Source: Paenibacillus sp. FSL R5-0623 (GTDB taxonomy: Bacteria; Bacillota; Bacilli; Paenibacillales; Paenibacillaceae). From it: 64,000 bases of DNA. The DNA lies in contig NZ_CP150233.1 of the NCBI RefSeq assembly GCF_037974265.1, positions 558,001 to 622,000 of the forward strand, in the 5' to 3' direction. This document shows, piece by piece, positions 16,682 to 25,548 of this stretch. A model generated the notes under the pieces. The model saw only the letters and a list, made by a program, of their open reading frames with translations, was not told the DNA's origin and ran no database searches. The number at the start of each line of letters is the position of its first letter. Position 1 is the first letter of the stretch. The translations under genes and the position numbers were made by a program.

Positions 16682-18493
16682 ATGATTCAGTTCCCCAAAC
16701 CGGATGTCGAGCAATATTTTCAGACGTACCGTATTTCGCATTTTGCCGTATCGGCAGACGAGAAACGTTTGTTCATGGACAGCAATCTGAACGGTCAGCC
16801 GAATATTTGGGCGATGGATTTGCCTGGAGGATACCCGTATCCTTTAACGTACTTGAATCAGAGCAGTCAATTTATCAAAGCAGACCCGCAAGGACGTCAT
16901 CTTCTTACTGCATTTGATCGGGATGGAGATGAGAACTATCATCTGTATGCACTTCCACCCGAGGGTGGTGTTCCACTGCCTGTGGTTCCAGCGGAACCAA
17001 ATGATCGCTGTTATTTCGCTGAGTTGTCCGAGGATGGACAGCGTCTCTATTATGTCACCAGCGCGGGTAATCCGAATTATCTGAATTCACGCCGCATCGA
17101 TCTGGAGACAGGGGAAGATGAACTGTTATACAGTGGAGAAGAGGTTACGAGCAGCCTGGTGGCTGTAAGTCCTGACGAGAAGAGTTATGTCATTTTAAAA
17201 ATGTACTCCAATACGTATCAGACGGCGCATCTGTATCGTAACAATGAAGAAATGGTGATCCTGCCAGCTTCAGAACGTCATAGTCAGGTATCCGATCTGA
17301 TATTTGCAGATGATAATCGTCTTCTGTTCATTACGAATGATGACTCCGCATACGCTTATGTGGCTGAGTACCGTATTGATACCCGCGAATTCCGTTTATT
17401 GTGCCGAATCGAAGGGGAAGATGTGGAGTTCATCCGCTGGCATCAGGCTTCCGAGACCTTATATTTCTGGACACTCACAGGGCCGGAGAATCGTATGTAC
17501 GTATTGGGCAAAAATGCCGATGAGCCTCGGCGCATAGAGATGCCGCTGGATACGATAGAGCAGGTGAACGTTACGAAGGCTGGCAATGTGTATATTCTCG
17601 GACGTGGAGCGATCCAACCGCATAACATTTATCGCAAAATTGCAGGAGCTGAGTCCTGGGAGCCGCTGACTGCCAATCGGGTAACCGGACTGGACCCAAG
17701 TGATCTCGTGTACCCTGACGTTATTCGGTATAACTCCTACGACGGACTGGAGATCGAAGCTCTCTTGTTCAAAGCAAAACCAGAGCAGGCCAATGGCTAC
17801 ACCGTATTTTGGCCTCATGGTGGGCCGCAAGCATCCGAAGCGAAGTTTTTTCGGCCGATGTTCCAGATGATGCTCGCTCAGGGCTATCATGTCTTTGCAC
17901 CGAATTTCCGGGGCAGTACCGGATATGGTGCGGAATTCGTCAAGATGGTTGAGCGTGATTGGGGTAAGGGTCCAAGGCTGGACTGTGTTGCCGGGATCAA
18001 CTGGTTGTTTGATCAGGGAATCACCTCGCCAGAACGGTTGTTTGTGGTAGGGGGAAGTTATGGGGGATATATGACCCTGTTATTGGCAGGTCGTCATCCG
18101 GAGCTATTCCGGGCTGCGGTCGATATTTTTGGGCCAAGTAACCTGTTCACATTCCTGGAATCCGTACCGGAAGACTGGAAGCCGATGATGGATAACTGGC
18201 TGGGTGATCCGGTCCGTGACCGCGAACGCTTAACGAAGGATTCGCCGATTACGTATCTCGATCAGATGGTTAATCCAATGCTAGTCATTCAGGGTGCTAA
18301 TGATCCAAGGGTCGTGAAGGCCGAATCTGATCAGATCGTGGCTGCGCTCCAGTCCAAGGGAATGGATGTGGAATACATCGTTCTGGACGATGAGGGCCAC
18401 GGATTCTCCAGAAAGGCAAATGAGATTCTCGTATACCGTCGGATGTTGGAGTTTTTGCAGAAACATCAGGAGTCACCTGTCGCACAAGCTTAA
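16682..18493 (+). CDS. S9-family prolyl-oligopeptidase-like peptidase
   Basis: This protein of 603 residues has an N-terminal beta-propeller (about 1-350) and a C-terminal alpha/beta-hydrolase. The nucleophile serine is in GGSYGGYMT, the aspartate in IQGANDPRV and the histidine in DDEGHGFSRK, so the triad is complete. No signal peptide is visible; it is probably cytosolic and cleaves short peptides. AAGGAGG precedes the ATG. It is a single-gene unit with its own promoter and a strong terminator. Confidence 0.93.
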   Translation: MIQFPKPDVEQYFQTYRISHFAVSADEKRLFMDSNLNGQPNIWAMDLPGGYPYPLTYLNQSSQFIKADPQGRHLLTAFDRDGDENYHLYALPPEGGVPLPVVPAEPNDRCYFAELSEDGQRLYYVTSAGNPNYLNSRRIDLETGEDELLYSGEEVTSSLVAVSPDEKSYVILKMYSNTYQTAHLYRNNEEMVILPASERHSQVSDLIFADDNRLLFITNDDSAYAYVAEYRIDTREFRLLCRIEGEDVEFIRWHQASETLYFWTLTGPENRMYVLGKNADEPRRIEMPLDTIEQVNVTKAGNVYILGRGAIQPHNIYRKIAGAESWEPLTANRVTGLDPSDLVYPDVIRYNSYDGLEIEALLFKAKPEQANGYTVFWPHGGPQASEAKFFRPMFQMMLAQGYHVFAPNFRGSTGYGAEFVKMVERDWGKGPRLDCVAGINWLFDQGITSPERLFVVGGSYGGYMTLLLAGRHPELFRAAVDIFGPSNLFTFLESVPEDWKPMMDNWLGDPVRDRERLTKDSPITYLDQMVNPMLVIQGANDPRVVKAESDQIVAALQSKGMDVEYIVLDDEGHGFSRKANEILVYRRMLEFLQKHQESPVAQA

Positions 18494-18534
18494 GTTGAGA
18501 GATTCCATCGTTGACTGAAATATAGTCAGATGAC

Positions 18535-18572
18535 AAAACCGCCAGAGATCAAGGATGATCTCTGGCGGTTTT
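18535..18572. terminator. Bidirectional intrinsic terminator
   Basis: A perfect 17-bp stem (18535-18551 with 18556-18572) with a 4-nt loop lies between the S9 peptidase and the facing APH-like gene. A- and T-runs flank it, so it can work in both directions. Confidence 0.9.
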
Positions 18573-18676
18573 ATGCGTGAGCCCGGATGTTGGGCGACAT
18601 ATATGGAACGATACATACGTTAGTTTGGAAGATCGCTATCCATTGAGCGAACTGTCCAAATCTACTAATTAATCTA

Positions 18677-19711
18677 CTAATCTAGCAATGCGACAATTGA
18701 ATTAATGGACTGCTGCGCCCACTGTGCAAAAGGCAGATCGGCTGCCCACGTCACTTGTCCAGTCGCTTTGGCTTCCCCCCACCATAAGATACGTTGATAG
18801 AGCAGATGCATGCTGAGACGTGTGCGGAAGTGTTGGCATTTCTCTTCATCTGCTGCACAGACCAGATCCCGGTAGCAGCGAAGGAACTGTGCGGCCAGTT
18901 CTGGTTGACCCTCACGAACATACCTGGTGGATATTTTGGTTAGGTCGGCTGTGCCATCTCCGAAATAGGCGGTTGTAAAATCGAACAAACCACTAATCTG
19001 CCACCCTGAAGAACGGTCATTCGGATTTTGAATCAAAATATTCTCGACCTTGAAGTCTCCCATGACAAAACACGGAACAGCTTTGGTCCGAAATGCCGGT
19101 TCAGCATTTTTGAATTGCTCGTCCACCCACTGAACATCTTCATCCGTAATCACCGAGTACTGTTCAGCATCATGTAACCAGTGACGGATGGTTCCGTACA
19201 ACCAGTCCAGATAATCGCCTGCAAAGGAAACAATCTGCTGCGCTACAGGATCATATTCCCCGGCATCAGGCACCTTCCAGCGGTGCAGTTCAACCAAAGT
19301 ATGGGCAAACATACAGGCGATCTCTTCCTGATCTTGCTGTGACAGTGAAGCCTTGAATGCCGGATCATACAGGTGATTCCCGGGCAGGCGTGGCATTATG
19401 GCATAACTCCAGCCTAGCAGATGGGTATCTTCATGTAATAAATATGGATCAGGGACAGGAATGGACGTATGTTTTGCCAGTTGTTCTACAAAGAACTTTT
19501 CTTCCTGTAACTGTCCTGCATATAAAGGATTGCCTTTCAGAATATACTCTCCACGGGAAGAGCGAATGAGCAGTGTCTGACCCATAACACCTTTATCTGT
19601 TCGTCGATAATCTTCAAGGGTTCCCAGATCAAGCTCATTCAGCGCATCCTGCAATGGAACTGCGGCCACTTCGCCAAGTTGATTGGAACCAAAATATATA
19701 CGGGTTGTCAT
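18677..19711 (-). CDS. Aminoglycoside-phosphotransferase-family kinase-like protein
   Basis: A 344-residue protein of the APH/choline-kinase fold. The catalytic loop reads VMGDFKVENILI, which keeps the Asp and Asn of the HGDxxxxN motif but has Met where His is usual. The metal-binding DFD/DFE motif is FDFTTAYFGDG. It may phosphorylate a metabolite; there is no reason to assign drug resistance. ATG 19711 follows AGGAGGG. It lies 21 bp downstream of the SMI1/KNR4 gene and is probably co-transcribed with it. Confidence 0.85.
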   Translation of the reverse strand: MTTRIYFGSNQLGEVAAVPLQDALNELDLGTLEDYRRTDKGVMGQTLLIRSSRGEYILKGNPLYAGQLQEEKFFVEQLAKHTSIPVPDPYLLHEDTHLLGWSYAIMPRLPGNHLYDPAFKASLSQQDQEEIACMFAHTLVELHRWKVPDAGEYDPVAQQIVSFAGDYLDWLYGTIRHWLHDAEQYSVITDEDVQWVDEQFKNAEPAFRTKAVPCFVMGDFKVENILIQNPNDRSSGWQISGLFDFTTAYFGDGTADLTKISTRYVREGQPELAAQFLRCYRDLVCAADEEKCQHFRTRLSMHLLYQRILWWGEAKATGQVTWAADLPFAQWAQQSINSIVALLD

Positions 19712-19732
19712 ATGGCCGGACCCTCCTGGATA

Positions 19733-20707
19733 TTAGTCCTCATTCTCTTCGTCAGACAGGTCATACGTATCCTCATCAACCAATCCACGGATGAAAGCTT
19801 CAAAATTCGGCGCAAGATATGTAATCTCATAATCATTTTCCTGATCCACATGAACTACACAGGGTTCGCCTTCAGGGCCACAGAAGCGATAATCCAGCAT
19901 AACAACATCATGACCAGCGGATGGACAATCACAGATCACAATCCCCAGGTCGGGGTATCCCCAATCCTCGATCATGAACCGGCTTCCCAGCTCACCAGCG
20001 AGTGCGTATATTTTATCGTGTCCGATTCCCATAATGCTTGAAATGGCAATATGATCCTCAGCCCAGGAAGTCGCTTCTTGGGTGGGAAATACAGTGAGCG
20101 CAGGGATACCGCCGTTTTGCGTACTCATCAGTTGAATATAGGAGGCAGGGAGCTTGTAACCCAATTCGTGTTCAATCGAAACAATCGTGGCTTCGTCAAA
20201 GGGAGCCGACACATGGTTGTCCCGTGCATAATCACTCTGCTTCCAGAATGTCACTGGGTTGTAGGTTCCTGAAGCAGCACGAAGATGGTTCAACGTGCCA
20301 CGCTGCTCCCATTCTGTTACTTGTTCTTCATGGCGTTGTCGATCCCGCCGCATCTTCTCAGCGAAAGGTCGAATCTGACTTAGAAATTCAAGGGTTGATT
20401 CATCATGTGGCTGAAGTTCGTTAGCTCTCTCAAAAGCCAGTAGTGCCTGTTCATAACTCGCTATATGACAGTATGCATAACCCAAGCGGTATTGCCAGAG
20501 CGGGTCGTTTACCCCTTGCTCCTCGACAGACAACAGTTGTTGAATGGCTTTGTGATAACGTGCATCATTGTTATAGGCTCTGGCGAGTTGACCAATCAGA
20601 TCATAATCCCGCTCTGAGACGGGGATACGTTCAATATGTTCAATAATGAGACTGAATTGGTCCTGCTCATGCCACAAATTAATTTGTTCCAGCAGTTCTC
20701 TTTCCAT
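19733..20707 (-). CDS. TPR and SMI1/KNR4-domain protein
   Basis: The N-terminal half (about 1-115) has TPR-like helical repeats (LIGQLARAYNNDARYHKAI, LGYAYCHIASYEQALLAFERA). After a charged linker, the C-terminal half (about 165-310) is an SMI1/KNR4 fold with the typical LGYKLPASYIQLMSTQNGG block. This superfamily includes immunity proteins of contact-dependent toxin systems, but no toxin gene is nearby, and its Bacillales members are often housekeeping-type. It is the first gene of a two-gene unit with the APH-like kinase. Confidence 0.85.
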   Translation of the reverse strand: MERELLEQINLWHEQDQFSLIIEHIERIPVSERDYDLIGQLARAYNNDARYHKAIQQLLSVEEQGVNDPLWQYRLGYAYCHIASYEQALLAFERANELQPHDESTLEFLSQIRPFAEKMRRDRQRHEEQVTEWEQRGTLNHLRAASGTYNPVTFWKQSDYARDNHVSAPFDEATIVSIEHELGYKLPASYIQLMSTQNGGIPALTVFPTQEATSWAEDHIAISSIMGIGHDKIYALAGELGSRFMIEDWGYPDLGIVICDCPSAGHDVVMLDYRFCGPEGEPCVVHVDQENDYEITYLAPNFEAFIRGLVDEDTYDLSDEENED

Positions 20708-20774
20708 GAATAGGCCTCACTTCCGTAGGAGGGGTATGAATCTCTCTCAAAACTATCTTACAAGGTTAAGAGAC

Positions 20775-20828
20775 AAAAAAACACTCCCGCATGCAGATAG
20801 CCATGAAGGCATTCTATCAAAGGGAGTG
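20775..20828 (-). terminator. Intrinsic terminator after nrdB
   Basis: On the minus strand CACTCCC (rc of 20822-20828) pairs with GGGAGTG (rc of 20782-20788), followed by a run of seven Ts. It lies just after the nrdB stop. Confidence 0.75.
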
Positions 20829-20889
20829 CTTTAATTTGTGTTTATTTATACCTGATATACTCAAGTAGTAGATGCCCGATCAGAAGACT

Positions 20890-21921
20890 TTACAAATCGT
20901 CAAATCCGTTATCGTCGCCAACTTTACCGTAGTTACGGGATTTAGCTTCGAAGAAGTCGGTTTTGGTTGCATTCAATGCTTCATCGGAGAATGGTTTGAT
21001 CCAAGGCATGCAGTTTACATCCACACCTTCATATGCTTTTTCCATACCCATCAGACGCAGACGTTTGTTGGCGATGTACTTGATGTAATCTTCCAACTCG
21101 TTCAGGTCAATACCGCGCACGTTGCTGAGTGTATAATGTGCCCAGTTGGTTTCAAGTTCAACAGCACGATGGATTGTTTTGTATACATAGTCCATGTTCT
21201 CAGGTGTGTTCAGTTCAGGGAAGTCTACCAGCAGCTGTTTGTACACTTCAGCGAAGAAGTAACAGTGTTGGTTTTCATCCCGCTGGATATACGAGATCAT
21301 CTGGCTGGTTGCCATCATTTTCTGGTCACGGGCCAGATTGTAGAAGAAGGCAAACGTACTATAGAAGAAGATACCTTCGAGTACCAGATCGGCTACCATA
21401 GCTTGGAAGAACGTCTGTGGAGACGGCTCGTCCCGGAAAGTTTGGTAGATGTCTGCGATGAAACGGTTACGGTCAAGCAGAACTGGATCATGTTTCCAAT
21501 ACTCAAAAATTTCCTTTTGCTCCCGATCAGATACGATCGAAGACAGGACGTAGGAGTAGGATTGGTTATGAACAACTTCCTGTTGTCCGATAATGGCCGA
21601 GATCGCTTCGAGTGAAGAATCGGTAAAATAACGTTTTACATCACCAACAAACATCGTCTGCATGGAATCAAGTACCGCGAGCAGGGAGATGTTGATTTTG
21701 AATGTACGTTGCTCTTCTTCATCCAGTTGAGCAAACTGGGAAGCATCTTTGGACATTGGAATCTCGTCTGCGATCCAGTGGTTGAGCAGCAATACTTTGT
21801 ACAATTTGTACATATGAGGCATGCGAATGTCGTTCCAGTTCAGGATACCGGAGCATTCACCTTCAATAATACGGGTTGATTGGTTAGGGGCTTCGGTGTT
21901 GAAAATTTTCTGTACTTGCAT
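20890..21921 (-). CDS. nrdB: Class I ribonucleotide reductase, beta (radical) subunit
   Basis: The beta subunit houses a dimetal centre and tyrosyl radical used by the alpha subunit to make deoxynucleotides. Metal ligands and radical site are visible: Asp in LAVLDSMQ, the E-x-x-H-x-x-x-Y block EVVHNQSY (ligands plus radical tyrosine), Glu in LEGIFFYSTF, and Glu/His in RDENQHCYF. ATG 21921 has AAGGAG 11 bases upstream, while the longer in-frame ATG at 21948 has none. It lies 207 bp after the alpha-subunit gene, with a terminator-like hairpin between them. No nrdI is nearby, which favours class Ia over Ib. Confidence 0.94.
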   Translation of the reverse strand: MQVQKIFNTEAPNQSTRIIEGECSGILNWNDIRMPHMYKLYKVLLLNHWIADEIPMSKDASQFAQLDEEEQRTFKINISLLAVLDSMQTMFVGDVKRYFTDSSLEAISAIIGQQEVVHNQSYSYVLSSIVSDREQKEIFEYWKHDPVLLDRNRFIADIYQTFRDEPSPQTFFQAMVADLVLEGIFFYSTFAFFYNLARDQKMMATSQMISYIQRDENQHCYFFAEVYKQLLVDFPELNTPENMDYVYKTIHRAVELETNWAHYTLSNVRGIDLNELEDYIKYIANKRLRLMGMEKAYEGVDVNCMPWIKPFSDEALNATKTDFFEAKSRNYGKVGDDNGFDDL

Positions 21922-22020
21922 TGTTCCGTTCACTCCTTGAAATTTCATAATGTTCTGCCGACAGAACTTTGGGAAATCATCTATATCAACATCTTGCGAT
22001 GCTGTGATCGTGTTTTAGGC

Positions 22021-22071
22021 AAAAAAGAACCAGGGCAACGCCATTTTGCAATCAAAACAGGATGCCCTGGT
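22021..22071 (-). terminator. Terminator-like hairpin between nrdA and nrdB
   Basis: On the minus strand ACCAGGGCA and TGCCCTGGT (22063-22071 and 22029-22037) form a 9-bp stem with a 25-nt loop, followed by TCTTTTTTG. It would cut read-through from nrdA into nrdB, or mark the end of an nrdA-only transcript. Confidence 0.7.
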
Positions 22072-22128
22072 GGTCACCTCGAGTCTAGTAAATCTTCTCT
22101 ATCATGGATACAACGTAACTTGCAAAAA

Positions 22129-24447
22129 TCAAGATTCTTCAATTGTTAATGCCCGGCTACGAACATAATAAGTTGATTTCATGCCGGCTCTCCAGGCGTG
22201 CAGATGCAACTCCAGGAATTCTGTTGCTTTAATATCTGGTCGAACGTAGAAGTTGAAACTTTGTCCCTGATCGACGTGGCGCTGACGGGCAGCCGCCATA
22301 TTAATGGAAGCATGTTGATCCACCTGGAACGCCGTTTGGTAATAAGGGCTTGTTTTTTCGGACAGATCCGGAGCCGGATTGGCAATTTTGTAAGTTGTTT
22401 TCTCTTCATAAGATAACAGCTCATAGAGCGGATCAATACTAGCCGTTGAACCAGCAATAATGGACGTGGAACCGTTAGGTGCAATGGCGAACAACCAAGC
22501 ATTACGTACACCGTTTTGTCGTACTTCGGCTTGCAGTTCTTTCCACTGTTCGGTTGTCACGAATTCACCTACGCGCTCACCTGATGTGTACTCCCGTTGG
22601 TCGAAGTAATGACCACTTTCCCAATCGGAACCTTTGAATTTCGGATAATGTCCTTTTTCTTTGGACAGCTCCATACTGGATTTCACAAGCAGGTAGTTAA
22701 TTTTTTCATACAGATTATCGTTATACGCTACAGCTTCGTCAGACTCCCAATGAATGCCTTCGAGAGCAAGCAGGTGGTGAAGTCCAAACGTTCCCAGACC
22801 GACTGCGCGATATTGGCTGTTGGTATATTGGGCTTGCAACACTTCAATGTTGTTAATGTCGATAACGTTGTCCAGCATGCGCACCTGAATTGGAACGAGA
22901 CGCTCCAATACATTATGAGGTATAGCACGTGCCAGATGGATGGAGTTCAGGTTGCAGACAACAAAGTCGCCAGGCACTTTTGAAATCACGATGCGAGTTT
23001 GTCCATCCTTGGTTACGAGTTCTTCCTTTTCAATTACAGTGGCAGACTGGTTCTGCATAATTTCGGTACACAGGTTGGAGGAGTATACCATACCGTGTGC
23101 ACGGTTAGGATTCGAGCGGTTAACCGTATCGCGGTAGAACATGTATGGCGTACCTGTCTCCAGTTGGGATTTAAGTACACGCTTCATGATGTCAATTGCC
23201 TGTACTGTAATCCGGGACAACAGTGGGTGATTCACCGCTTCTTCGTATTTATCACGGAACGCACCTTCGCCAAAGGACTCATCATAGAAATCTTCCAGTC
23301 CGAGTGCACGACCATTCTCGTCCTTCCAGCCCATCACTTTCTTTGTTTCGTGTGGACAGAACAAGCTCCATTCGCCGCGGCTGGATACCCGTTCCATGAA
23401 CAAGTCAGGCAGACAGATGCCGTGGAATACGTCATGCGCACGCATACGCTCGTCACCGTTGTTCAGCTTCAAATCGAGGAAGGCCAGAATGTCTTTGTGG
23501 AAGACGTCCAGATATACAGCAATGGCACCTTTACGCGTACCGAGCTGGTCTACGCTGACCGCTGTATTGTTCAGTTGGCGAATCCAAGGGATTACACCGG
23601 AACTTGTATTTTGGTGACCACGGATATCCGAACCACGAGCTCTGACTTTGCCGAGGTAAACGCCGATGCCGCCACCCATTTTGCTCAGACGAGCTACATC
23701 CGTGTTGGAATCAAAGATACCTTCGAGTGAGTCGTCCACCGTATCAATGAAGCAGCTGGAAAGTTGACCGGCTACTTTTTTACCTGCATTGGACATCGTA
23801 GGAGTAGCTGCGGTCATATACATGTTGCTCATTGCCCAGTATGCTTCCTTGACGAGATCCATACGTTTCTCGGCAGGCTCTTGGTGCATTAGGAACATGG
23901 CGATAACCATATAACGCTCTTGCGGCAATTCCATTACTTTTCCATCAAAATCGTGTGCGAGGTAACGTTCTGCCAGTGTGAGCAAGCCGATGTAATCGAA
24001 GAGCAGATCGTTGCGGTAGTCAATGCACTCAGCAAGTTCATCGATCTGTTCTTTGGTGTAACATTCCAGCAATTCTTCGCGGTAGATACCTTTTTTCACG
24101 AGATCTACAAGAAGAGGATGGAATGCGCCATAAGGCTCGTCCGGGTAAGACTTGTATCTGCGGTTGGTAGCCGCTTTTTTGTAAAGGGAAGTGAGCAGAG
24201 AGCGCGCCGCTGCAAATTTCCAATTAGGCTCCTCTTTAGTTACCAGTTCCAGTGCGCTCATGATAAAAGCGTTGCTGATTTCGTCTCCGGTAACTTCATC
24301 ACGGCGGAGCTTGCTGTTTACCCCACGTACCAGACGTTCCTTGTCCAGCATTTCCAGTCCTTCCAGAGTACGGTCGGCATATACCGAGATGCGCATATCA
24401 TCAAAGGCAAGCTGGCGGTTATTCGGCTTGGTCACAACTTGTGGCAT
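22129..24447 (-). CDS. nrdA: Class I ribonucleotide reductase, alpha (catalytic) subunit
   Basis: The catalytic subunit that reduces ribonucleoside diphosphates. Active-site blocks are intact: first redox cysteine in SSCFIDTVDD, SSNLCTEI with the thiyl-radical cysteine and Glu, second redox cysteine in VVCNLNSIH, and PNGSTS near the substrate phosphate. The N-terminal 90 residues look like a somewhat short ATP-cone. ATG 24447 with GAGG seven bases upstream is preferred over ATG 24468. The C-terminus is odd: the frame ends at RSRALTIEES with no cysteine pair, although class I enzymes normally carry a Cys-x-x-Cys-type tail for re-reduction. Confidence 0.94.
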   Translation of the reverse strand: MPQVVTKPNNRQLAFDDMRISVYADRTLEGLEMLDKERLVRGVNSKLRRDEVTGDEISNAFIMSALELVTKEEPNWKFAAARSLLTSLYKKAATNRRYKSYPDEPYGAFHPLLVDLVKKGIYREELLECYTKEQIDELAECIDYRNDLLFDYIGLLTLAERYLAHDFDGKVMELPQERYMVIAMFLMHQEPAEKRMDLVKEAYWAMSNMYMTAATPTMSNAGKKVAGQLSSCFIDTVDDSLEGIFDSNTDVARLSKMGGGIGVYLGKVRARGSDIRGHQNTSSGVIPWIRQLNNTAVSVDQLGTRKGAIAVYLDVFHKDILAFLDLKLNNGDERMRAHDVFHGICLPDLFMERVSSRGEWSLFCPHETKKVMGWKDENGRALGLEDFYDESFGEGAFRDKYEEAVNHPLLSRITVQAIDIMKRVLKSQLETGTPYMFYRDTVNRSNPNRAHGMVYSSNLCTEIMQNQSATVIEKEELVTKDGQTRIVISKVPGDFVVCNLNSIHLARAIPHNVLERLVPIQVRMLDNVIDINNIEVLQAQYTNSQYRAVGLGTFGLHHLLALEGIHWESDEAVAYNDNLYEKINYLLVKSSMELSKEKGHYPKFKGSDWESGHYFDQREYTSGERVGEFVTTEQWKELQAEVRQNGVRNAWLFAIAPNGSTSIIAGSTASIDPLYELLSYEEKTTYKIANPAPDLSEKTSPYYQTAFQVDQHASINMAAARQRHVDQGQSFNFYVRPDIKATEFLELHLHAWRAGMKSTYYVRSRALTIEES

Positions 24448-24489
24448 GAATATTCCTCGCTTTCGCATGTTTAAGAGATAAATTGGAGA

Positions 24490-24509
24490 AATTCTTTATA
24501 TAAAGAATT
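24490..24509. promoter_or_regulatory. Perfect 20-bp palindrome in the nrdA 5' region
   Basis: AATTCTTTATATAAAGAATT is a perfect palindrome about 43 bp upstream of the nrdA start, just before the ribosome site. It could be an operator or a small hairpin in the mRNA. It does not match the NrdR box. Confidence 0.4.
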
Positions 24510-24637
24510 GAGTGTTGTCTTACGGTGAGAAAAAGGTAAAGGTTGCTTTTGGCAGACTGAAACGGCGGTGACAAGTTCATGTCTTAAATCGCTCAACTTG
24601 AGGAGCACAAAACAGCACAATTCAGAACATACTCATA

Positions 24638-24674
24638 TAAAAAGCATTCTCCCCGCCTCGCGGCTGAAAATGCC
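24638..24674 (-). terminator. Terminator-like hairpin inside the nrdA leader
   Basis: On the minus strand GGCATTTTC..CCGC..GGCGG..GAATGC folds into an interrupted stem followed by TTTTTAT. It lies about 190 bp upstream of nrdA and about 290 bp downstream of the putative nrdA promoter, so it could be an attenuator or the end of a separate small RNA. Confidence 0.6.
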
Positions 24675-24935
24675 CATGGATGCTCTGGCTTCCTTACTGT
24701 CTTAGAGGTTCAGGATATCGACAGAAAAGGGTGCTTATGTAAGCTTTTGTATATTGCAGATGTGTCTGTAGTTTGAGGATACCGGATGCAGTCCAAACAG
24801 CCCCGTTAACCTCCATGTCAACTCTGTTTCGAGAAAGCGATTTACACCTACAGGGACGTGCCTTTGGAGGTGATTTCATCCTGTTTTTCGCGAGAATGCA
24901 GAAGGTGACTAATAGAAGCGGAGAAATCTAGTGTT

Positions 24936-24984
24936 ACTACATTTTGTAGCTGTCAACATACTGTAACCCAACATATTGTGTTTG
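24936..24984. promoter_or_regulatory. Pair of NrdR-like boxes
   Basis: CTACATTTTGTAG (24937-24949) and ACATATTGTGT (24971-24981) are both palindrome-like and resemble the NrdR consensus ACACAATATATTGTGT in spacing and ends. Their centres are 33 bp apart, close to three helical turns as NrdR requires. They overlap the putative minus-strand promoter of nrdA. Confidence 0.5.
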
Positions 24985-24988
24985 TAAA
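24960..24988 (-). promoter_or_regulatory. Candidate nrdA promoter
   Basis: On the minus strand TTTACA (rc of 24983-24988) and TACAGT (rc of 24960-24965) are spaced by 17 bp, with one NrdR-like box in the spacer and the other just downstream. The leader to nrdA would be about 500 nt. Confidence 0.45.
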
Positions 24989-25103
24989 GTGGGCCGATAC
25001 AGTAAAACGTAATTCCGAGTATACCATTTAAGCCAGGAATCCGCAAAGGAAAAGGACTGGAAGATTTGAAGATTTATCAAAAAAAATTTTTGACCAATTT
25101 GAA

Positions 25104-25119
25104 TGACGTCTTCACGTCA
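25104..25119. promoter_or_regulatory. Inverted repeat next to the -35 of the thiamine-binding-protein gene
   Basis: TGACGT CTTC ACGTCA (6-bp arms, 4-bp spacer) ends 2 bp before the -35 element at 25122. The position suits an operator or activator site. Confidence 0.4.
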
Positions 25120-25121
25120 GT

Positions 25122-25151
25122 TTGAATTGTAACGCATTCAACTGGTAGAAT
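25122..25151 (+). promoter_or_regulatory. Sigma-A-like promoter
   Basis: TTGAAT (25122-25127) and TAGAAT (25146-25151) are spaced by 18 bp. They lie about 70 bp upstream of the start of the MTH1187-family gene. Confidence 0.6.
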
Positions 25152-25221
25152 GAAAATAGTCAAAAATCGACTAAAATTAGCGGCAGCGGTGGTTCACGGG
25201 GCCCAGAGGAGGCGGAGCAAA

Positions 25222-25548
25222 ATGGCAATAGCAGAAGTGACTGTAATTCCAATCGGAACGGGTACAACCAGTCTAAGCAGTTACGTGGCGGACATGCAAA
25301 AGGTATTGGAACATCAACGGGGCATTACATATCAGTTAACTTCCATGAGCACCATTATTGAGGGACCGCTTAACGAGATCTTTACAGCAATTGCGGCTCT
25401 GCATGAAGCGCCGTTTTTGTCAGGAGCTCAGCGTGTTTCCACATCCGTCAAAATTGACGACCGTCGTGATAAACCGGACGCCTCAAGTATACAGAAGTTA
25501 CAATCGGTTCAGGATAAACTGACATCACCTCAGGCACATCCGAATTAA
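25222..25548 (+). CDS. MTH1187-family thiamine-binding protein (YqgV-like)
   Basis: A 108-residue single-domain protein whose start MAIAEVTVIPIGTG and internal YQLTSMSTIIEGPLNEI are hallmarks of the DUF77/MTH1187 family. Members such as YqgV bind thiamine-like ligands as tetramers. Start: ATG 25222 has GGAGG nine bases upstream; the frame is open to 25150 but without a ribosome site. It is a monocistronic gene with its own promoter, an inverted repeat at the -35 and a terminator. Confidence 0.88.
   Translation: MAIAEVTVIPIGTGTTSLSSYVADMQKVLEHQRGITYQLTSMSTIIEGPLNEIFTAIAALHEAPFLSGAQRVSTSVKIDDRRDKPDASSIQKLQSVQDKLTSPQAHPN

Noticed and set aside
20872..21615. 247-codon plus-strand frame opposite nrdB
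   Set aside because: The minus strand carries an unmistakable ribonucleotide reductase subunit with all metal ligands.
24530..24930. Cobalamin, T-box or other known riboswitch in the nrdA leader
   Set aside because: A GGTGTAAATC string resembles part of a cobalamin riboswitch, but the GCTG..CCCCGC..ACTGT core is missing. No T-box or SAM/purine core was seen either.
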